64,000 nt of DNA from Amborella trichopoda (Eukaryota > Streptophyta > Magnoliopsida > Amborellales > Amborellaceae), in the NCBI RefSeq assembly GCF_000471905.2, contig NW_006499997.1, positions 2,623,965 to 2,687,964 of the forward strand, given 5' to 3'. Positions 1 to 12,885 of the stretch are shown here, in pieces (the stretch's first letter is position 1; the number at the start of each line of letters is the position of its first letter). Both the position numbers and the translations under genes were made by a program. The notes below the pieces were generated by a model. That model saw only the letters and a program-made list of their open reading frames with translations. It was not told the DNA's origin and searched no databases.

Positions 1-1642
1 CCAAATACGGGTTTGTGTAGGAGCATGGATAGGAGAACGAGGATATGAAAGTGTTGCTCAAAGTCCAGGACAGGGACACAAATACAAGTAACCTATCAAA
101 CACACCAATAAATGTACGTTGTAGCCCGCATAATAGAAAAATATAAGCAGCCCACAAACTGATACACATATATAAATATCATAATGCCTAGTATATATTT
201 TTTAGTTTTTTTTCTGGGGAAATGTTCACATTATTTTCACAGAAGTACAAGGTATAAAAAAATTCCTGACGAGAAGTGAGTCTCAGGCATCCCACATCCT
301 AGGTGTTCTCTTTATTTTACTAGAAGTTATGTCATTATATATTACAAAGTAGGAAAAACTTTATATGCGGGCATGTCTGCGTGCTACCGACGTCATTACA
401 AGTATCCATAGCAGTATCAAACATCTTTTTCTTTTCAACAAGTTAACATGAGGTTTGAGCAGGTACCCCACCCATTATATTAATACAAGAAACAAATCCA
501 AAGTGTATGTACAAGAATAAAAGTAGCACAAGAAGTTTCCAAGTTACTCAAAGCTCTCAGTGTGAGGAAGAAGCTTCCATCTCTCATAAATATCACATTG
601 GGAGTGTTATGTCCAGAACTCAATTTTAAATTTCCAAGTTATTCCTCTCATCGCCACTTGAATAGATTGATTTTATTTTGTCACCATCCAGTTCCTTTCT
701 TTCCAAGTTACCCCATATGATCTAACCTCCACATTTTATAAAAGAACTTGTTAGAAAATTGCTTTCAGTCCATCATCAACCTTCAATCACATCTGCTATA
801 CAGCTCATATTGCCCATTTCCAGATCTATTTTGTGCCTCCTATAATGATGCTAAATGGAAAACAAATAATGTAAGCACAAAAGCTCCAAGCAACACAGTT
901 CCTAAACTATCCTATTCACTCTACTCACGGGCAAGCGATAAACCAACTGCGAGATAATACAAAATAACTTAAGAAATGCTTATGATAAACTGGAAGGAAT
1001 TCTGTGATGCTCACTGTGGCTTGTAAGGCACATATATATAGATAGATAATTGGCATCTCAAAGACATAAGGCATCTCATAATCGTGGTGGAAAATAACAT
1101 ACCTCACAAAATCATGAGCACACCAAATGGTGGCCCACATCATTATTCTACAAAAATAAGATATCACAATGAATATACTTCAAGATATGTGTTCTTCAAT
1201 GACCCTAGAATGTTACAGAACTTTGTTTTATCACCTATTCTCACTACAACCAAAAAGGAAAAAATGAAAATGGCAAGACCCGAAAGACCCAAAAACAGAG
1301 AATCACATATCCCATTATATCAATCTGAACTGACCTTCTGCAACTGTTCCAACATCCAAGAAGAAATTGCACGACCAAAGAAGCTCCACTACGGAGGACC
1401 CCACCATGATAAACCTTAGGACCCAAAATGCACTTAGCACCTCTTCTTCCTTGACTTGAAGTATTTGGGTGTGCAGTTATTTAAAATTTCAGAAGAGGAA
1501 TGAGCTTCAGCCACTGTCTTATGCCAAATTGACTGTCTAAACGAGCATGTAGCATTGCTCTGAGTGCGCCATGATCACAATGATTGCAGATAAGAACCAG
1601 TTACACCTTGGATGTCCTCTTTCATTATGGAGAAGAATCGAA
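1..1642. other. 3' flank of ELCH copy A, no gene seen
   Basis: AT-rich sequence downstream of the minus-strand ELCH gene. Short open frames here (for example 748-957 and 1084-1419) have no recognisable domains and are interrupted or altered in the matching stretch 24193-25880. Part of it nearest 1642 is probably ELCH 3' UTR, because conservation between the copies stays high there. No polyadenylation site can be fixed by eye. Confidence 0.6.
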
Positions 1643-2878
1643 TCAAACTGCATACTGAGGAGAAACCCTAGCAGCCATTCCTGCAACCTGCGCCTGCATC
1701 TGTGCAGCCCTAACTTTTGCTGAAGTGGCTCTGTAAAAGAACTGCTCTCGTGATAGAGCTCTAATGCTCTTCAAATACGCATCGAAAGGGATGGCACCCT
1801 CTTGGACAGCCTTATCAAGCGAATAAATCACGTCCTCGATAGCCAAATCTGCAGCTGTGCACTCCAACATCTGCTTTGACAATGCATCAATGGGCTCAAA
1901 GACATGGTCAATGTCAACAACCCCAGCTTTCTCCTTCTTGTCCTCATTCTCCTTGAGCCATGCCTCGAGCACATCAGTGTTTGTGAGCACAATCTGAAGC
2001 TGTTGCTCCAGAGCTTCTTTCTCATCCTGCATCTCTCTCAACCCCTTAGTGAGCTGCTCTTCCCTCTCTCTAAGCACCGCCTGCGAATTGAACAGCACAT
2101 CCACCTCTGCCTCCCTCGCCTTCCGCAACTCCATCGCGTCATTATGCAACATCTCAAGCAATCGGTTAATCGCATTCCTCTTATAGACCTCCGAAGGGTC
2201 CTCCATAGCTGGTGGCCTCTGAGGTGAGGGCGGCAACCTACCATATGGTGATGAGTAAGTCCTAGGCGGCAACACTGGTCGAACACTTCCACTATTTGAG
2301 GAAGTCATAGCCAACGAAAAAGAAACCAAATTAGCTTCACTAGTGCTAGGCCTTTGAGGTGGTGGTTTCACAGCCGTAGCACTGGTGGTGGTGTAGAGAG
2401 GGGGATCAAGGCCAAAGTGGTGGCTGAGGTTCTTAACAAGGTCCACAAGGTTCGAAGATGGGTAGACCCAATGTTGGAGATAGGGCACCGAGACGAGGCC
2501 TGACGGGTTTACATTAGGGTGTGCGCGCTTGATGATCATGTCTCGAGTAGGGGTGACAAAGACAAGGGGTGGAAGGCGGGGGTACGATTCGACGAGCCAA
2601 ACGACGGCGGGGATGTTGTAGACTACATCATGGTACACCATGGGGATGGTACCCTCAGCCTGGAGGAGGTTGACAGAGCGACCGTCATTGTGTGTGAAAG
2701 TGGCAGTCTTCACCTGGAGGGACGGGAAGTGCTGCACCAGGCCCACCAGGTGCTGACGAATGAGCCACTTCGCTTCCTCCTCGTACGGCAGGGCAGACGG
2801 GCCTCGCTGGGAGAGCACGTTGTTTAGGAATTGGACCGACAGTTGGTTCGCGCTCTGGGTGCCTACAGGACCGACCAT
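1643..2878 (-). CDS. ELC: ELCH / VPS23-like ESCRT-I subunit, copy A
   Basis: A 411-residue intact, intronless frame homologous to plant ELCH and animal TSG101. In this family the protein is the ubiquitin-binding subunit of ESCRT-I, which sorts ubiquitinated membrane proteins at the endosome. An N-terminal UEV (catalytically dead E2) domain spans about residues 30-160, with the YPxxPP motif at 99-104, Trp94 in the place of the TSG101 ubiquitin-contact Trp, and Tyr82/Tyr87 in the P(T/S)AP-groove positions. A proline- and serine-rich linker (about 165-225), a charged coiled coil (about 232-315) and a C-terminal steadiness box (about 325-400) follow. The start is the ATG of MVGPVG, which opens the conserved N-terminus at the usual family length. 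Lack of introns also fits the known plant genes. A second copy lies at 25881-27116. Confidence 0.95.
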   Translation of the reverse strand: MVGPVGTQSANQLSVQFLNNVLSQRGPSALPYEEEAKWLIRQHLVGLVQHFPSLQVKTATFTHNDGRSVNLLQAEGTIPMVYHDVVYNIPAVVWLVESYPRLPPLVFVTPTRDMIIKRAHPNVNPSGLVSVPYLQHWVYPSSNLVDLVKNLSHHFGLDPPLYTTTSATAVKPPPQRPSTSEANLVSFSLAMTSSNSGSVRPVLPPRTYSSPYGRLPPSPQRPPAMEDPSEVYKRNAINRLLEMLHNDAMELRKAREAEVDVLFNSQAVLREREEQLTKGLREMQDEKEALEQQLQIVLTNTDVLEAWLKENEDKKEKAGVVDIDHVFEPIDALSKQMLECTAADLAIEDVIYSLDKAVQEGAIPFDAYLKSIRALSREQFFYRATSAKVRAAQMQAQVAGMAARVSPQYAV

Positions 2879-3600
2879 GGCTACTGCTGCTTTCTTCTAT
2901 TTCCTCTCCCACACCTCTTTTCAGAGGTTTTGAGTTTGATGGATTGAGGAAGGCCTTTCCCACACCTCTTTTCAGAGGTTTTGAGTTTGATGGATTGAGG
3001 AAGGGGCTGCGTTGATTGTGGTTTGATTCAATTTGATTTGATAATGGGGATTTCAGAGAAGATGAAGACGAAGACCGATGATCTATCGGTTAAAGCACAC
3101 AGAGAGACAGAGTAACGAATTGGGAACCAGGGGGGAAGAGATCGAAAAAGGAGAGGCAGCCCTCAATTGGATTGGATTGAATTTGAACCGCTCACCATGG
3201 ATGCAAAGGTAAGGAAATTCACAGGAAATCGAAGCCTGAGTAATTTAACAAGAGAAAGAGAGAGAGGACTGATGGGTTGTAAAGGGATTAAAACAGGTAA
3301 AGAGAATGAGGAATCTTACAATTCCTGCCCTAATTTCCCTTAGGACCTTTCTCACTTCCCACCACAAGGAACAAACACAGAGAGAAAAACCTAATTTCCC
3401 TTAAAGACAGAACCTAATTTAGAGAGAGAGAGAGCAGAGGGCCGGTTTATCTGAGGGCGACCTCGATTTGGGGGGGGGGGGAGAGAGAGGCGGGGAGCAT
3501 AAATTATGCAGTAGTGAAGATGTCGAAAATCTGTTGCCCTAGCTTTTAAAGCGACCTCTATTTCATTGAAATTGCAGAGATATAATTTAATTTAGGCGTA
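2879..3600 (-). promoter_or_regulatory. Leader and promoter region of ELCH copy A
   Basis: Upstream DNA of copy A on the minus strand. It holds a 51-bp direct tandem repeat next to the start codon and several GA/CT-rich runs (about 3245-3270, 3418-3434, 3481-3489) plus a 12-G run at 3470-3481. Such purine/pyrimidine tracts are common in plant 5' leaders and core promoters. I cannot fix a TATA box or start site. The region is kept in copy B apart from a roughly 140-bp block. Confidence 0.5.
2908..3009. repeat. 51-bp tandem repeat in the ELCH leader
   Basis: Two direct units of 51 bp, starting at 2908 and 2959. Each holds the small inverted repeat CCTCTTTTCAGAGG (5-bp arms, 4-base loop). The same duplication is present upstream of ELCH copy B, so it arose before the segmental duplication. 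Confidence 0.85.
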
Positions 3601-5984
3601 GGGGCATGTATAATGTAATCCATATGACCACCGGGAAAAAGGTGCGCCATGAAGGTCATCACCCTCCAATCCGATTATTTCGATAGACGGTAATCAAGAG
3701 AAGCCGGACTCGGACCCTTGTATGAAATAAAATAGAGAAATTCATCAAAATAGCCATAAGATATAAGATATGAATTATTTAGTATTTTACGTATGACTTT
3801 TGATTTAATTTTACACTACACATTAAAAAATGGGTGTGTTTTGTATAGGGCTGAGGCCCCAAACAACTAAAGTAAGGCGCACTTTTAAATAGGATCGGAA
3901 TATGCTTTTCGGTATTGGAAATCTTTGTGATGACTTGAAACTTTATTTTCATATATGACTATAAAATTTAAAGCTTCAAAAATAATATAGGTCGAGCAGA
4001 TCTATAAACATTTAAAGCATCTTGAAATGAAAATCTAAAAATACATTACAAGATGGCCTATTTCTACTATTTGAAATCTATTTTTTCTCATGTTTATACA
4101 TCTTGAGATCGAGATGATCGATTTGACGCTTTTTAGGCATCGAAATAACTTTTTTTAGTGGATTTTTTAATTTGACGCTTTTTAGGCATCGAAATAACTT
4201 TTTTTAGTGGATTTTTTAAGAGCACCTTAATCTAATTGTTTAGGACCTCGCCCTTAATATAAATCTTTTCCTTAAAAAACATATCATTATGGAATAAGTG
4301 CCAAAGTGGAAAATATTTTTAAAAAAATTCTTTAACTTCATGATATACTCAATATATTGGATATCACGCAACCTCCTTGGTAAATGATCTTCTGGTCTGC
4401 AATCCCAATGTTAAATAGCTTTTCTCTTATGGGTAGTTTGATCAATTCCGCTTCAAAGTACCATTGGCTTGCAATTGGATACGACTCAAAATCAAAATCA
4501 TTGATTCAGATCGAGTAGTCTGAGCTGATTTGAAACATTGCTGGTTTTATATAACCTTTACACAAATGATTTCCCCCAGCTTGTCCAGAGTACCAATGAT
4601 CATTGTCACCAACCCAGCTATTCCTGAGAAAAATTTGAAAATTGAGATAGTTTTCAGGAAGGACACGTTTAGCATGGACCCAGCCCACCTATTGTAGAAA
4701 TGTGGGCCTGACAATAAATATTTTTTTAAATATAATTTGATCCTAATTTTTAGAGTATGTATATAATTTGATCCTAATTTTTAACATGGAGATCATGAAT
4801 ATGAAAGAAAAAAACAAAAAAAATGAAAACTAAAATAATAATTTTATTAAAAAAACATTTGGACCATTAGTTACAATTGTTTTTAGATGGACCACTTGTT
4901 TGCATTCAACTTTAAGGTGGATACTTTATACCTCTGGACCGCGTATTCTAGAAATGTGGTCCAGCTTGCATGAAACAATTGTTCTTTGAAGAATTGCTTG
5001 GTTTTCAAACTCAATCATTTGAAATTTTAGTGAATATTTTTTCACATGTTCTCTATAAAATTTCAATTTCAATGGACTGAAAATTGCATTAAGTCATCAT
5101 ATCTGCATTATTTTGCTCCAAATTCATGGATCTCACTTTAAAACTTCTAATTTATGGGATTTGAGATGGAAATATATTTCCAATAATTTGAGATCTGCTT
5201 GAAGTCCTAGGTCAAAGGAGCAAGTAGGCGGCTCACGTCGTATACCTTTCTTTTCATTAAACAGCTTACACTTTTAGAAGGTACTTTTAGGACCAAATAC
5301 CACCATTTGATGATTTAGACCGTCGGATTTTTTATCTTTATGTAGCACAAATTGTCTATTTTAGAGCGGTAAAATTATAAGATATATTTTTGTTATTAGG
5401 ATTAATGAAAATCCGGTAAGGGGGCTTCTCCCCCACTATCTTACCCAAATAAATAAATAAAAAAAAAGATGCAACTTCCTCAACCTAGTGTCACATAAAT
5501 AAATAAATAAATATTATATATGTGCTTGCTAAAAGAACAAATAATGCCCTAAAATTGAGTATGTGCAACCCAATTCACGACAGCTAGATAGAAGTGTTCA
5601 GATGATCAAAATCCAAACTTTTCCTTCGATAATGGTTGAATTGGGATTATGAAATCGACCATAATTTTGATATTGAGAAAAAATACCTTAGTACTTTTTC
5701 CCAAGGGAGCAAATATACATTGTGCACCCATGATAGAATAGTACACATGATTATTTAGGCAAGAGGATAATTTCTACATCTAATAAGTAACCATACTCAT
5801 CACTTACTTTTCCACTTTTGTCGAGTGGTACGGTGCAAATTCACAAATTAGGTCTCCAATTAAAATAAAGAAAGTATATAAAGAGACTATTTACTTTTAC
5901 TATAAGAAGGCCGCTTTCACCCGTCTATCATATATCAAATTGGGTAGTTGTGAGTGTGTTATTGAATAATTCACCATGCTCCTA
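3601..5984. other. Intergenic, no gene seen
   Basis: AT-rich DNA with no coding signal. It aligns with about 27715-29680. Short open frames such as 4506-4688 have no recognisable content. It contains one copy-specific tandem repeat, listed separately. Confidence 0.6.
4122..4219. repeat. 49-bp tandem duplication, copy A only
   Basis: Two nearly perfect units, 4122-4170 and 4171-4219, beginning TTTGACGCTTTTTAGGCATC. The matching place in unit 2 (near 28170) lacks the stretch, so it was either gained in copy A or lost from copy B after the duplication. Confidence 0.85.
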
Positions 5985-6890
5985 CGGTAAAATGGTTTTG
6001 CTTCCTGGCAAGCTACTGCTTTCCGTGGGAAATAGGGGAGGTTTAGTAAAAGAACATAGGATTAGTATTTACCAAGATTTTTGGAAGCAGACCTCAGGTA
6101 AAGAATCTATGGTTGTTTCTCAAATGATATGAATCTATCTCATAGGCAAAAATTAATATGGGGAAAACCAAAATTATGGGAATTAATTGTTCAGAAGAAG
6201 AAATATTCAGTTGGATTGGTTGAGTTATAAAGTAGATGTTTTACCCTTAAAATATTTGGGTATTCCATTTACAGACGAAAGATGGAAAATTTCAGCATGG
6301 GATCCACTCATCCATAGTGTTATTACAAATTGGATGGATGGAAGAGTAAATATCTATCTCTTGGAAGACGGGCCAATCTCATCAAAGCCACTTTGACCAA
6401 CATACCCGTTTATTGTTTTTTCCTTTACAAAGCTCCCATGTTTATTGTTTTTTCCTTTACAAAGCTCCCATGAGAGTGATTAAATACTTAAGAATACATG
6501 TTGCGAAAAATTATGTGGAGTTGGTTATGTCATGGATCCAAGATCCCCCTGGTTAGGTGGGAAAGCGTATGCTTATAAAGGAACGAAAGAAACTTGGGAA
6601 TCAAGAAATTAAGGCCAATGAATGATTCCCTTCTCACTAAATGGTGGTGGAGATTTAGTCAAGAAGATCAACAAATCACTTTCAACAAGTATGCTCCCCA
6701 AGTGACTTCCTTCAAATGCCACTGTTTGGAAGGGAATTAATTATATGAGAAACTTGTTCATTTCACATGCGAGAACCTTGGTTAGTAATGGCCAAAAGAC
6801 TAAATTTTGGACTTCCAAGGAGCTGGGGCAAACCTCTTTTTAAATTACAGTTCATGGAACTTTACAATAAGGCTCTAAACAAGAATGCAT
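5985..6890 (+). pseudogene. LINE reverse transcriptase remnant, unit 1
   Basis: Decayed plant L1-type LINE ORF2, C-terminal part. Readable pieces spread over frames include KTKIMGIN, LPLKYLGIPFTDERW and SLGRRANLIKATLTNIPVY, followed by LMNDSLLTKWWW-like and TFWT-like pieces. These correspond to the region after the RT fingers and palm and the start of the zinc-binding RVT domain. Stops and frameshifts are frequent, and no 5' part or poly(A) tail is visible. A 32-bp unit is duplicated in tandem at 6409-6472. It lies inside the segmental duplication and matches 29683-30078. Confidence 0.8.
6409..6472. repeat. 32-bp tandem duplication inside LINE remnant
   Basis: Units 6409-6440 and 6441-6472 are identical by eye and begin TTTATTGTTTTTTCC. 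The duplication lies in the LINE reading frame and adds a frameshift there. Confidence 0.9.
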
Positions 6891-8435
6891 CCCTTGTAGT
6901 AGGTGGATTTGGATGGGCTGCCAAGGGTCCAGGCCAAGAGGGCTTTCAGGCCTGGTCAAAATTTCGGGCCATTTTCATACCCGTTGCCGACCGAATGCAC
7001 GCTTCAGGGGCCAGGTTGGGCTGGGCCAAGAAAAAGGGCAGTCCTTTTAAGGCTGGCCTAAAAATGGCCCAAAAATTTCTCTCTTCTTTGGCCCTGTTAG
7101 GCTTTGAACGGGCCAGCCCAAAAAATTTTCTCGCCTTTATTTATGATATACTATATTTAAAGTAGAATAGCCAACCCCCAAGAAAATAGATGATGACTGT
7201 TTCGTATGTTCTAAAACATCCTTCGAGGTTTTCAGATAGTGGAAAGCGTGTGCCCCGTTGGCGTTTAGGGCAAATCGGCATGTTGACATGCTGAATAGTG
7301 AAGGATGGAAACGAAGTATCCAAGTTATAAAAGTCATAATAACTTCTTGGTCTCTCCTCTCTCTTTAAAACTAATAAAACATTTCAGCTCTCAAATCAAA
7401 ATTAACAGAACTATAGCCCTTCGTGGAAATATATACTGTACAAGTACTCACTCTGTCATGGCTAGTCCCAAGCCAGACATATCGTTCCTCAGTCTTCAGT
7501 TTAGAGAACGGATAAGGGTTGTATTAGGTTGGTAGCCAATGTTAAATTTTGCGACATTTATGTTTTGAATTTGAACTTAAAATTTACTAGATGATTATAT
7601 TAAAAAAAAAAAAATTTAATGTTGAGTTTTGTAACGCTTAAATCTCACCCTTCAAATATTGGACAATTTCTCATCAATTTTGAGATATTATTTTTTCTAG
7701 TCTGTAGAATATGCAATTTGGATTCATTTATTTTTCTTTTTTTTAGTAAAGCATATCTATTGAAGATGTTACATCTCCAAAACTTAAAATCCTAAAAAAC
7801 AAATCTTGAATTAAATTGTATCCCTCAAAAAGAGTAAATAGATAGTATGCTCCCTCAGGGGACGAATCTTTTGGCATTCTGTCTTTTTCTAGCTCTTGGA
7901 CAGAAACTTCTAGACAATCTATTATTCATTATTCACCTTCTCAATAATTTAGGGCAAAAATAAAAAAAACAAAAAGCAAACACGAAAAAACTAAAAGCGA
8001 ATTTTGTTCAAAGTTTTACTTACATATCTTCCATTTCAACAGTATAGCAATGTGAAAGGTTCAGTACTATTATATAAACATTTCTTCACCTTATATAATA
8101 ACTTATGGGCACATTCCTTAAATAGGTTAAATAGAATCTTATGGACCCTTCTCGGTCCAAGACCACTCTACTAGAACCAGACCAATGGGGGGCTCAGAGA
8201 CATGGGGATTCAAGTCGGGTTAGGTGGACCCAAACTGGGTCTGACCCAATTGTCATCCACCTTCTTATGAAAGCTAAGAGGTTTGATTTTTAAAATTTAA
8301 TTTTTTAGCTCCTTATTTATTTTTTATCTTGGCATTATTAGAGATAATTAATATTAAATAGTTCAATTCAAGCGGAATTTTTTGGTAACTTTTTGGGCAA
8401 TTAAGTAAAATGTGATTTACTTAATTTTTATAATA
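6891..8435. other. Unit 1-specific and shared repeats, no gene seen
   Basis: A GC-rich patch at about 6905-7130 is rich in GGCC/GGGC words (similar words recur at 10741-10830) and gives a spurious 132-residue frame. The rest is AT-rich. Homology to unit 2 stops at about 6405 and resumes at about 8073, where unit 2 carries the unrelated insertion 30083-31281. A patch at about 8140-8260 matches 31350-31470. Confidence 0.6.
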
Positions 8436-8444
8436 ACTACTATA

Positions 8445-8959
8445 GGGAAAGGTTTCTATACTTCCCCTATAGCATGGGAGATCTATGTTTCCCCTACCAT
8501 CCAACCTTCTAATTTTGATCAAGAGAGCCACTCACCGTTTGATCTTAGATCCAACCTCTCAAAATATTTTTTTTTTAGTTTTTTATATAAATTTTATGAA
8601 TATAAAATTTGGTACATGTCATATTCTCATTGGGGCTCACCTATAAAAAATATTAAAAATAATTTATTGATAAAATATAATGACCAAAATACCCCTTTAC
8701 ATTTTCAGGGGTATTTTGGATATTTTATTTTATTGGAAATATTTTTTTTATATTTTTCAGTAGTGCAAATTTAATAGAGGATAGGACGTCCAAAATTTGG
8801 TGTCAAAATAGTTTATATAAAAAAAAAAAATTAAAAATAAGATAGTATAAAGGTATGACATTGTGATTGGGACAATCTTAGCCCTCCATTGAGAATGGAG
8901 GGTTGGATAAGGGAAAGTATATAAGTTTTATGCTATAGGGGAAGCATAGAAGCATGCCC
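8445..8959. mobile_element. Mutator-like MITE, copy 1
   Basis: A 515-bp non-autonomous element. Its left end GGGAAAGGTTTCTATACTTC is the inverted counterpart of its right end (…GGGGAAGCATAGAAGCATGCCC), giving long terminal inverted repeats. Flanking 9-bp sequences actactata (8436-8444) and ataactata (8960-8968) match at 7 of 9, as an aged Mutator-type target duplication would. The open frame 8412-8774 is spurious and lies across the left end. Its partner is at 31639-32161. Confidence 0.85.
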
Positions 8960-8968
8960 ATAACTATA

Positions 8969-10298
8969 TATTGTTATAGCTATATGTATATTATAATTAT
9001 TTATTTATATATTAAAGACTAATATAAAACCTAGGTCAGACAACCTTAAACAAATTTCAAGTTTCATGCTAATGTGAACAAGAATTTCAAATAGTGCAAC
9101 ACAATAAAAAACATAAAACATGTTAAAAATAGGTTTTTGTTTTAAAAAAACAATACTCGTTACTTAATGTCAAAATTAAATTTGGTTCATAGTTAGCAAG
9201 TCTTCGTTTAAAATACGTGTTAAAAAAAAAATAGATTTTTTTAGACCCATTAAGAACTCCGAGTTTTTCAAAATATCTTCAAAATATCATGCTTTTTAGT
9301 GAAATCGAGATAAATCCATATTTTATCTTCTTCAAGGAAATTTATTCCCTATAATATTATTTCTTCATCAACATAATATTATTGAATCTTGGTTTAAAGA
9401 TAAGTCCATTAACAATAGGAGTAAATTAAAAATCTTGATTTAACAAAAAAATTCCATAAAAATTTTCACTAATGAGTCCCTCAAAAATATGTATGAAAAA
9501 TTTAAAGCAATATATTTCCAAAAAAAAAACCATGATCAAAACAATCTTATATTGTAAAATAATAGGTAGAATTAGAAGAAGAGTAACTCATTGAATTATT
9601 TTATTTATTTATTTATTTCTTCAAATCGATAGTGTCTTTCTAAAGAACAATAGAGAGATTCAATGATACTAAAGATTTAGGTAGCTAGGAATTCGGTGCA
9701 AGATTTGAATTTGCTTAAGCATTTTGTTGCTTTATTTTTATTTTTTTGCGTAGAGAAGTTTGATTAATTTCATAATTTATGTTTTATTTTTTATTTCATT
9801 GGTGTCTACAACATAGCGTTTTGGATGGATCACTATTTTATATATTCGAGTCTTAATATTTTTTTTTAATTAACTACAATCCTATATAGATGAAGTTTCT
9901 GTAAGGCCCAAGCTCGATGAAAACACAATAAAGTTTCACCTAAAATCCTTGTCTGGAAAGCACGTTCGGCAATGAAAATCTCCATGATGGCTCTAAAATC
10001 AATTTCCAACACCAACAATGAAACTAAAAGAATAGTACAAATATTGTGGGTCTATGAATGCTTATTTTTAAAGCGAAATGAATGGCATAGATAGATTGTT
10101 GCATTATACACTATATTTCGAACTTTAAATCCTTTTCTTTTCTTTTTTTCACAAACACAATGTTCAAGCTGAGATGCTCGATGTAAAGGTTTTTAATACT
10201 TCAATTGCAATTTTCAATAATTTAAGAGGTGAAGCTTTACTTATTTTGATAGTGTTGCAGCCCAATTAAACTATTTTCCATCATATATTGAGGACGTT
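8969..10298. other. AT-rich spacer, no gene seen
   Basis: AT-rich DNA with homopolymer runs and no coding signal. It aligns almost end to end with about 32171-33512 in unit 2. Confidence 0.65.
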
Positions 10299-10307
10299 TT
10301 TTGTTTT

Positions 10308-10735
10308 GGGAAAGGTTTCTACACTTCCCTTACAACAGCTGTCCATTTTTTATCAAGAGAGCCACTCACCGTTTGATCTTAGATCCGATGTCTCAAAGAA
10401 TTTTATTTTAAATTTTATTTTATACAAATTGTGTGAATATGAAATTAAGTACGTACCATTTTCTTATTGGGGCGCACCTATAAAAAAATATTTTAAATAA
10501 TTTTTAGATAAAATACAATGACCAAAATACCCTTTAAAACTTTCAAGGGTATTTTGGTTATTTTATTTTATTGAGCATATTTTTTATATGTTTTGCTAGT
10601 GCTAGTTTATATTTTGGATTGAAGTAAAAAATTTAGTGTCAAAATAGTTTATAAAAAAATTCAAAATAAAATAATGTAGAGACATGACAATGTGATTGGG
10701 ACAATCTTAGCCGTCCATTCCGAATGGATGGTTGG
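10308..10735. mobile_element. Mutator-like MITE, copy 2 (right end lost)
   Basis: The left terminus GGGAAAGGTTTCTACACTTC is preceded by ttttgtttt (10299-10307), the same 9-bp flank as the intact partner at 33522-33995. Homology to that partner ends at about 10735, where an unrelated GGCC-rich stretch begins, so the right inverted repeat is missing. It belongs to the same family as the elements at 8445, 31639, 33522 and 35630. Confidence 0.85.
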
Positions 10736-11039
10736 AAGGGGGGCAGCCTAGCCTGACCTGGTCGGCCCAGCCCTAACAAGATATGGCCTGGGCTACAAAT
10801 TGTGGCCCAAGGGCTTGGCTAGAGCCAGTGCATTGCTTTATCCTATGTGGCACCGAATGTTGTTTCTATGACCCATTTGTTCTGAAACAAATTCATGGCA
10901 TTTTCTGATGCAATCCCCAAAGTCAATAGGCACTCATGAGATCTTCATCCCGACCCCACCTACATGAAACTATTTTAATCTCCTCCCACCGGTTGGAAGA
11001 CGGATTCCCTATGAGTTCGCATCTCTGAATCAGAGATAA

Positions 11040-12885
11040 GTTACAAAACTATTTATTCCTATATCGGTACGATCACTTACATTGTCCAATTACAATCAAA
11101 TTAGTATTAAAAAAACAAAATAAAATAAAATTAACTTTCAATTGCTACCTCTTCGAATACAATTCTTTATTCAACAAATAAAACTAGACTTTTATTGTTT
11201 TATAAGAAAAGAAGATCAAAACATAAATAAATATTTAAAAAAGTAAAATTGCGGAAGATTATATTAACCGGGCTTAGTACACCCCACGCTTAGTCTCTTC
11301 TTTCCGATGGTGCTCGGGATCTGTAATCTGTATGTTGATTTCCCTACTATGGCAAAAATCTATTCAATAGCTTAATCTTGATCAAGCCTCATAGCTTGAT
11401 TTTAGAGAGAAAAGAGATAGATATCAAGAGAGAGGGAGAGATGGGGTTCCAACCCTTTGCCACCCACAAATAAAAACACCACCTGGGCTTAGGCGTGCCA
11501 CCCAAAGAGAATTCCCCAAACAGAAAAGAACAACCCAAAACAACTTGGAGAGAGATAAAATTGAGATGTGCCTCAAAATAGGGACGTGCCTCCCTTTGGT
11601 ACTCTAAAGAGAGAGCAAAATTTTGGGGTAGGAAGAGAGACAATACATATGTAATTTTATAAAAAGGAGACCTCCTTTTATAGATTTTCTATGCCATAAA
11701 TTTTGCCTCAAATTGTAAGGTTAAATCTCAACTGTCGATCTACGAAGACTTGTGGGGTGAGATATTTGAGTCATCCATCTCTTTGATCTACCATCAAGAT
11801 TCAAAGAGATGAGCTAGAGCCTTATCCTCTCTTTCTTAAATCTATTTCCATCAAATAAGAAAAGTTTATATTTTAATACAACCAATCTTTAATTATTGAA
11901 TCAAGATTGCAATCAAATAAAGAAAGTTTATATTTAATATATACATTCATTAATTATTGGATCAACCAATCTTGATTCAAATATTTAGTAAATATCTTAA
12001 ATATTCAACATTTATCACATAAGTTGGCTATACCTAAAAAGGTAAGTCAACCAAGAGGATAAACATTCTTCCCAAAAAGAATACGGGAATGGGTGAGGGC
12101 TTGCTACCCTTTTGGTGGCCACGTGTGGGCCCCACCTAATCCATATCTTTTTAAATTTTGAACCCCATATTTTATAGAGGTTCCAAATATTTTTAGAAAA
12201 TATTTTATTTCATATTTAGAATTTTTAAATATTATATTTTATTTAAAACATTGAAAAATTAATTTCACTTAATTTATAAATTCAAATGACAAAAATAAAA
12301 TATCAACATATTCACAAAAATTCAAATAAATATTCTAAACATCACATAACATAAAATTAATTACTTTTGATGGGAATCGGATTCGTTAGATCTAAGAAAT
12401 TATCAATACATCGAAGCACTCCACCTTCAACTGCGAATCAAGATTTGCCTAGCTTTATCAAACTGACCCAACAGTACCCATGACCCACAGTCCACTACAG
12501 GGATTCATGATTGAACCACCAAAGTCAGCCAATAGACTAGGGGACGCAATCCCAGTTTATGGATTTCAGGTTCTCCCCTAGAGACAAAAATTGTAGTCCT
12601 CTAGACCATGATGCAACCAATACTCTATGGTGCATAGGGGTAATCTCTCGCACATGTACACGCTTCACTCTCATTGGCGAATCTTAAAACGGCTAACTAT
12701 ATACATGTCATGTGATGATATAACGATAAGGTTTCATCAAGGGTTAACGCACTAAACCCTTCTCGGTTAGATCCCTATGCCCAAGTATCTTGGGTTTGTC
12801 CAAACCTCGGGTGGCCTAACTCGTCGAGCCTAGTCCTAGTATTAGCAAATATCATTTGCCTAGTATGGTCCACAAAAGGACCACA
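11040..12885 (-). mobile_element. Long LTR of Copia-A (3' LTR, minus strand)
   Basis: The sense start is at 12885, reading TGTGGTCC directly after the purine tract CCCAGTGGGAG that follows the RNase H frame. A TATA box (CTATAAAAGGAGG, about 11672-11684) lies within it, and an R/U5 segment near 11280-11340 resembles those of the long LTRs at 18140 and 58735. The left boundary is uncertain (about 11.0 kb, perhaps to 10.99). About 12262-12885 is shared with 34385-35079. Confidence 0.7.

Larger units (their letters stand above)
1..6405. repeat. Segmental duplication unit 1, ELCH block
   Basis: This block aligns by eye in direct orientation with about 24193-30078. Homology is already strong at the first bases, so the unit continues left of the window. 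Differences are scattered substitutions and small indels. The largest is about 140 bp (about 3461-3600) present here and missing near 27715. A 49-bp tandem repeat near 4122-4219 is also absent from the other copy. The block carries ELCH copy A, its leader repeats and a LINE remnant. Confidence 0.9.

Noticed and set aside
2038..2827. Frames overlapping ELCH in other phases and on the plus strand (also in copy B)
   Set aside because: They are shadows of the conserved ELCH frame. Their sequence has low complexity and no domain.
6767..7165. 132-residue plus-strand frame
   Set aside because: A chimera of a LINE remnant and a GC-rich repeat patch. No conserved domain and no match in unit 2.
8412..8774. 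120-residue plus-strand frame
   Set aside because: It runs across the left end of a MITE, and its partner at 31652-32029 begins elsewhere and is frame-altered, so it is not a gene.
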